8,482 bases of DNA from Clostridia bacterium (GTDB lineage: Bacteria; Bacillota; Clostridia; Oscillospirales; CAG-272): contig JAKSVJ010000038.1 of assembly GCA_024408015.1 (NCBI GenBank), positions 1 to 8,482 on the forward strand, written 5' to 3'. A program made the position numbers and the translations under genes. Below the pieces are notes generated by a model. It worked only from the letters and a program-made list of their open reading frames with translations. It ran no database searches and had not been told where the DNA came from. Each line of letters begins with the position of its first letter. Position 1 is the first letter of the stretch. Below are positions 6,482 to 8,482 of this stretch, in pieces.

Positions 6482-7639
6482 CTACCTTATCGAGTTGATA
6501 ATTTTTATGATTGGGTTTCGCTTGATATCAATCGCTGTAAATGGACAAAGCTCTTGACAACAATAGCAGCGAATGCAATTTTTGGATATAATCTTTGCCT
6601 TGTTGTTTTCCATGATGATTGTGTGTTTTGGACAGGACTCTTTGCATTTTCCACAACCTTTGCAACGGTTTGTTATAACTGGTGATGCTTTAAAGAATTT
6701 TCCCATTAGACCAGTTGAGAAAAATCTTAATGCTTTAAGTCCATGTGTGCTTGGATATTCAAAAGAATCAACTTTGCAACTTGATACTTCTTCTCCCAAA
6801 ACAGTAATTTCATCAATATCTGAAGGCATGTAATCTCTTGATGCAGACTCTTCTAGAATGCCAACATCTTCTGTTTTTAAACCAATAATGTTTGCAGCAA
6901 CAACATCTGATGAGAATGGACTTTTGGACACAAGCAATGCTCCAATTTGTTTTGGATTGCCACCCGTTGGTCCTTCGCCCTCCATGCCAATGATTCCGTC
7001 AGTTATACTAATCACATTTTTTGTTTCACAAATAAGTGCAGCAAGGTCACATATCATCGAAAAGAAATCGGCGTGATCAGAGTAAGTTGAATGCATCTCA
7101 AATTTAATGATGCCAGGAACCACTCCGAAAAAGTTCTTCACCGCAGCACTCATTGACGCAAGGGTATGTGTTTTTAATTTACACAAATCAATAACAACAT
7201 CAGCATCTACAATAGGTTTTATAACATCAAATCTCTTACACTTTTTGCCATTTCTATATTCAACACTTGAGAAAGACACATCAAAATTTAGCGTGCAATC
7301 ATAGCCTTTACAAACATTTTCAATACCACATGTTCGATATATTGAATTTAATGTTTGCTCGCTGTATATTCCGCCTGGGCTTTCTGCTATTATTGGTTTT
7401 ATTTGGTTATCATTTAATAGACTTAATAACGCACTCAATACAATTGGATGCGTGGTTGCTGCTTTATCTGGGGTTGTTTTCATTACAAGGTTTGGTTTGA
7501 TTACAACATTCCTGTTTTTTAAGTCATCAAGATTAATATTCAGAACCTCAAATGATGTCTTTAGGGCCTCTTTTATCAATTCAAAATCGTACTCTTTGAC
7601 TCTTTTTAAATATACCTTGTCATTAAACTTATAGCTCAT
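6482..7639 (-). CDS. DUF362 domain protein with C-terminal 2x[4Fe-4S] ferredoxin domain
   Basis: This 385-residue protein has two parts. Residues about 10-290 form a DUF362 domain, recognisable from VVIKPNLV (45-52), DLCKLKTHTLASMSAAVKNF (151-170) followed by FGVVPG, and ITDGIIGMEGEGPTGG (212-227). The C-terminus is a bacterial-type two-cluster ferredoxin: CKGCGKCKESCP (Cys326, 329, 332, 336) and CIRCYCCQELCP (Cys355, 358, 361, 365), each a CxxCxxCxxxCP set for a [4Fe-4S] cluster. There is no signal peptide or membrane segment, so it is cytoplasmic. DUF362 proteins are common in anaerobes and have no agreed reaction; electron transfer or Fe-S-dependent redox chemistry is inferred from the clusters. 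I chose ATG at 7639 (GGTGGT 6 nt upstream) over an in-frame TTG at 7657, because MSYKFNDKVYLKRV is a natural family start; six extra residues would result from the TTG. It is the first gene of the leftward operon and is followed 5 bp later by ispE. Confidence 0.88.
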   Translation of the reverse strand: MSYKFNDKVYLKRVKEYDFELIKEALKTSFEVLNINLDDLKNRNVVIKPNLVMKTTPDKAATTHPIVLSALLSLLNDNQIKPIIAESPGGIYSEQTLNSIYRTCGIENVCKGYDCTLNFDVSFSSVEYRNGKKCKRFDVIKPIVDADVVIDLCKLKTHTLASMSAAVKNFFGVVPGIIKFEMHSTYSDHADFFSMICDLAALICETKNVISITDGIIGMEGEGPTGGNPKQIGALLVSKSPFSSDVVAANIIGLKTEDVGILEESASRDYMPSDIDEITVLGEEVSSCKVDSFEYPSTHGLKALRFFSTGLMGKFFKASPVITNRCKGCGKCKESCPKHTIIMENNKAKIISKNCIRCYCCQELCPFTAIDIKRNPIIKIINSIR

Positions 7640-7645
7640 AGATAA

Positions 7646-7651
7646 ACCACC
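7646..7651 (-). promoter_or_regulatory. Weak ribosome binding site deciding the DUF362 start
   Basis: In the leftward transcript GGTGGT ends 6 nt before the ATG at 7639. It is imperfect (one mismatch to GGAGG) but supports the ATG over the TTG 18 nt upstream, which is preceded only by GAAGAA. Confidence 0.45.
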
Positions 7652-7670
7652 AAACAATTCTTCAGTCTAT

Positions 7671-7699
7671 ATATTAACATAATTTAATAATAAAATAAA
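7671..7699 (-). promoter_or_regulatory. Candidate sigma-A promoter for the leftward DUF362-ispE-rnj operon
   Basis: Reading leftward, an extended -10 element TGTTAATAT (7671-7679; hexamer TAATAT at 7671-7676) lies 17 bp downstream of a weak -35-like TTTATT (7694-7699). Transcription would begin near 7664, leaving a 5' leader of about 25 nt before the DUF362 ATG. The region is very AT-rich, so chance matches are likely; the extended -10 is the main support. Confidence 0.4.
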
Positions 7700-7705
7700 G
7701 GCTTT

Positions 7706-7821
7706 TGGTTATTTTTATCTCTAAGTGTTGTTTTTATGGCACAAGTATGGGCATTTTTTTGCACTTTTTACATTTACAATGACTCAAAATTATGATAATA
7801 TATTTAATTGGAAAATAACCA
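7706..7821. repeat. Separated 10-bp inverted repeat spanning the divergent promoter region
   Basis: TGGTTATTTT (7706-7715) is the exact reverse complement of AAAATAACCA (7812-7821). The arms are 96 bp apart and bracket the rightward promoter candidate. The right arm also takes part in a local hairpin in the rightward leader. A third, degenerate copy (TTTTGGTATTT, 7823-7833) lies next to the right arm. This could be a pair of operator half-sites for one regulator serving both directions, but base composition here is strongly AT-biased. Confidence 0.35.
7767..7801 (+). promoter_or_regulatory. Candidate sigma-A promoter for the PduL-type acyltransferase gene
   Basis: Two overlapping arrangements are visible. 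TTTACA (7767-7772) with TATGAT (7791-7796) has an 18-bp spacer; TTTACA (7773-7778) with TAATAT (7796-7801) has a 17-bp spacer. TTTACA matches the -35 consensus at five of six positions. Either would start transcription around 7803-7808, giving a leader of about 45 nt that includes a small hairpin (7813-7833) and the ribosome binding site. Confidence 0.5.
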
Positions 7822-7833
7822 TTTTTGGTATTT
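7813..7833 (+). promoter_or_regulatory. Small leader hairpin just before the PduL-type gene's ribosome binding site
   Basis: AAATAACCA (7813-7821) can pair with TGGTATTT (7826-7833) with a single bulged A and a TTTT loop. The stem ends directly before GAAAGGA (7834-7840), the ribosome binding site, so folding could affect access to it. The stem is mostly A-U and therefore weak. Confidence 0.35.
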
Positions 7834-7840
7834 GAAAGGA
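7834..7840 (+). promoter_or_regulatory. Ribosome binding site deciding the PduL-type start
   Basis: GAAAGGA ends 9 nt before ATG at 7850. The in-frame TTG at 7808 has no comparable site and would add 14 residues with no family likeness, so the ATG is the start. Confidence 0.75.
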
Positions 7841-7849
7841 CATATACTC

Positions 7850-8425
7850 ATGGAAAAGAAATTTCTAGTTGAAACATCAGCAAGACACATCCATTTGACA
7901 AAAGAAGCTGTTGAAGTTCTCTACGGCGCAGGAGCTGAACTCACAGTAAAGAAAATGCTCAGCCAGCCTGGACAGTTTGCTACAGCAAATGAAAAATTGA
8001 CACTTATCGGACCTAAAGGACAGCTTCAAGCAAGCGTTCTAGGCCCAGTTCGTAAAGCTAACCAGATTGAACTCTCATTTACAGACGCTCGTGCTCTCGG
8101 ACTTAAAGACGTTCCAGTTCGTGAAAGTGGCGACGTTGCAGGCACACCAGGTCTTAAGATTGTTGGCCCATGTGGCGAAATCGAAATCACAGAAGGCGTT
8201 ATTATCGCAAAGAGACACATTCATATGACAACAGCAGATGCTGCTGAACTTGGTGTATCTGATAAAGAAATCGTATCAGTTAAACTTGATACAGCTCGTC
8301 CACTTATCTTTGGTGATGTTGTTGTAAGAGTTAGCGATAGTTTTGCTCTCGCTATGCATATTGATACAGACGAAGCTAATGCTGCTTGTGCATTCGGCGA
8401 AGTTTACGGAACAATTGTAAAATAA
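7850..8425 (+). CDS. PduL-type phosphate acyltransferase (phosphotransacylase)
   Basis: This 191-residue protein belongs to the PduL family, zinc enzymes that interconvert acyl-CoA plus phosphate with acyl-phosphate plus CoA (propanoyl or acetyl), unrelated to Pta. Two half-domains are visible. The first has SARHIHLT (10-17; His13, His15), QPGQFATANE (39-48), LGPVRKANQIELS (64-76; Arg68, Glu74) and VPVRESGDVAGTPG (88-101). The second has VIIAKRHIHMT (117-127; His123, His125) and MHIDTDEANAA (169-179; His170). These match the conserved metal-binding and active-site positions of PduL. The protein starts directly at the catalytic domain, without the amphipathic N-terminal extension that targets PduL to microcompartments, and no shell genes are nearby. 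It is therefore probably a soluble enzyme working with an acetate kinase for acetate/ATP formation or acetyl-CoA supply. The Glu of the frequent LEMHIDTDEAN motif is Ala here (LAMHIDTDEAN). It has its own promoter and, by eye, more C-ending codons than its neighbours, suggesting strong expression. Confidence 0.92.
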   Translation: MEKKFLVETSARHIHLTKEAVEVLYGAGAELTVKKMLSQPGQFATANEKLTLIGPKGQLQASVLGPVRKANQIELSFTDARALGLKDVPVRESGDVAGTPGLKIVGPCGEIEITEGVIIAKRHIHMTTADAAELGVSDKEIVSVKLDTARPLIFGDVVVRVSDSFALAMHIDTDEANAACAFGEVYGTIVK

Positions 8426-8434
8426 TTAATCTTC

Positions 8435-8482
8435 ATGGAAAGATTTATCATAAGCCGTGACGACTCAATATATGAAGCCTGG
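8435..8482 (+). CDS. N-terminal start of an unidentified gene, cut by the window edge
   Basis: ATG at 8435, nine bases after the PduL-type stop, opens a frame that runs without a stop to the window end (16 codons, MERFIISRDDSIYEAW). There is no clear ribosome binding site in front of it, so coupling to the upstream stop or a different true start is possible. The RDDSIYEAW stretch reminds me of the start of sialidase/BNR-like proteins in Firmicutes, but 16 residues cannot establish a family. No terminator is visible between the two genes, so cotranscription is plausible. Confidence 0.45.
   Translation, partial: MERFIISRDDSIYEAW

Noticed and set aside
7640..7657. TTG at 7657 as start of the DUF362 protein (six extra residues)
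   Set aside because: An ATG at 7639 with GGTGGT upstream gives a more natural family N-terminus.
7658..7849. Possible riboswitch or small RNA in the divergent region
   Set aside because: Apart from a weak A-U hairpin near 7813-7833, no conserved riboswitch core or strong terminator stem is visible.

Overview
The window is AT-rich, with strong AGGAGG-type ribosome binding sites and gene content (RNase J, the MEP-pathway kinase IspE, a PduL-type phosphotransacylase, an InlB-repeat/BspA-like lipoprotein) typical of a low-GC Firmicute. An anaerobic, probably gut-associated member of the Clostridia is most likely. No rRNA, tRNA, CRISPR array, insertion sequence or phage gene is visible.

Layout. 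Seven genes run leftward from a divergent promoter region near 7640-7849, apparently as one tightly packed unit: a DUF362 protein with a C-terminal two-cluster ferredoxin domain (7639 to 6482), ispE (6476 to 5613), RNase J (5560 to 3887), a modular lipoprotein ending in a DltD/GDSL-like SGNH domain (3874 to 1925), an 86-residue membrane protein (1905 to 1645), an MBOAT O-acyltransferase (1648 to 197), and the start of a second membrane-anchored SGNH-like protein that leaves the window at its left edge (186 to 1). Gaps are 5, 52, 12 and 19 bp, then a 4-bp ATGA overlap, then 10 bp. Several stop codons touch or lie inside the next gene's Shine-Dalgarno sequence. Rightward from the same divergent region run a PduL-type phosphate acyltransferase (7850 to 8425) and the first 16 codons of another gene at the right edge.

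How the genes work together. The first three leftward genes are housekeeping or metabolic (Fe-S protein, isoprenoid precursor synthesis, RNA processing/decay). The last four look like one cell-envelope acylation module. The MBOAT protein would pass an acyl group (probably acetyl) across the membrane, and one or both SGNH proteins would place it on, or remove it from, a surface polymer. The small membrane protein, translationally coupled to the MBOAT gene, may be an accessory subunit. This parallels DltB/DltD, AlgI/AlgJ/AlgX and PatA/PatB, but the partners here are unusual. One is a lipoprotein with a Thr-rich tether, InlB-type repeats and BspA-like leucine-rich repeats ahead of the SGNH domain. 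The other appears to lack the usual Gly-Ser of block I where its first motif should be.

The best candidates for something undescribed are this modular MBOAT/two-SGNH module and the RNA-level structures in the operon: a perfect 10-bp hairpin early in the 86-residue cistron and a perfect 7-bp hairpin abutting the RNase J ribosome binding site. The substrate and acyl group cannot be read from the sequence.
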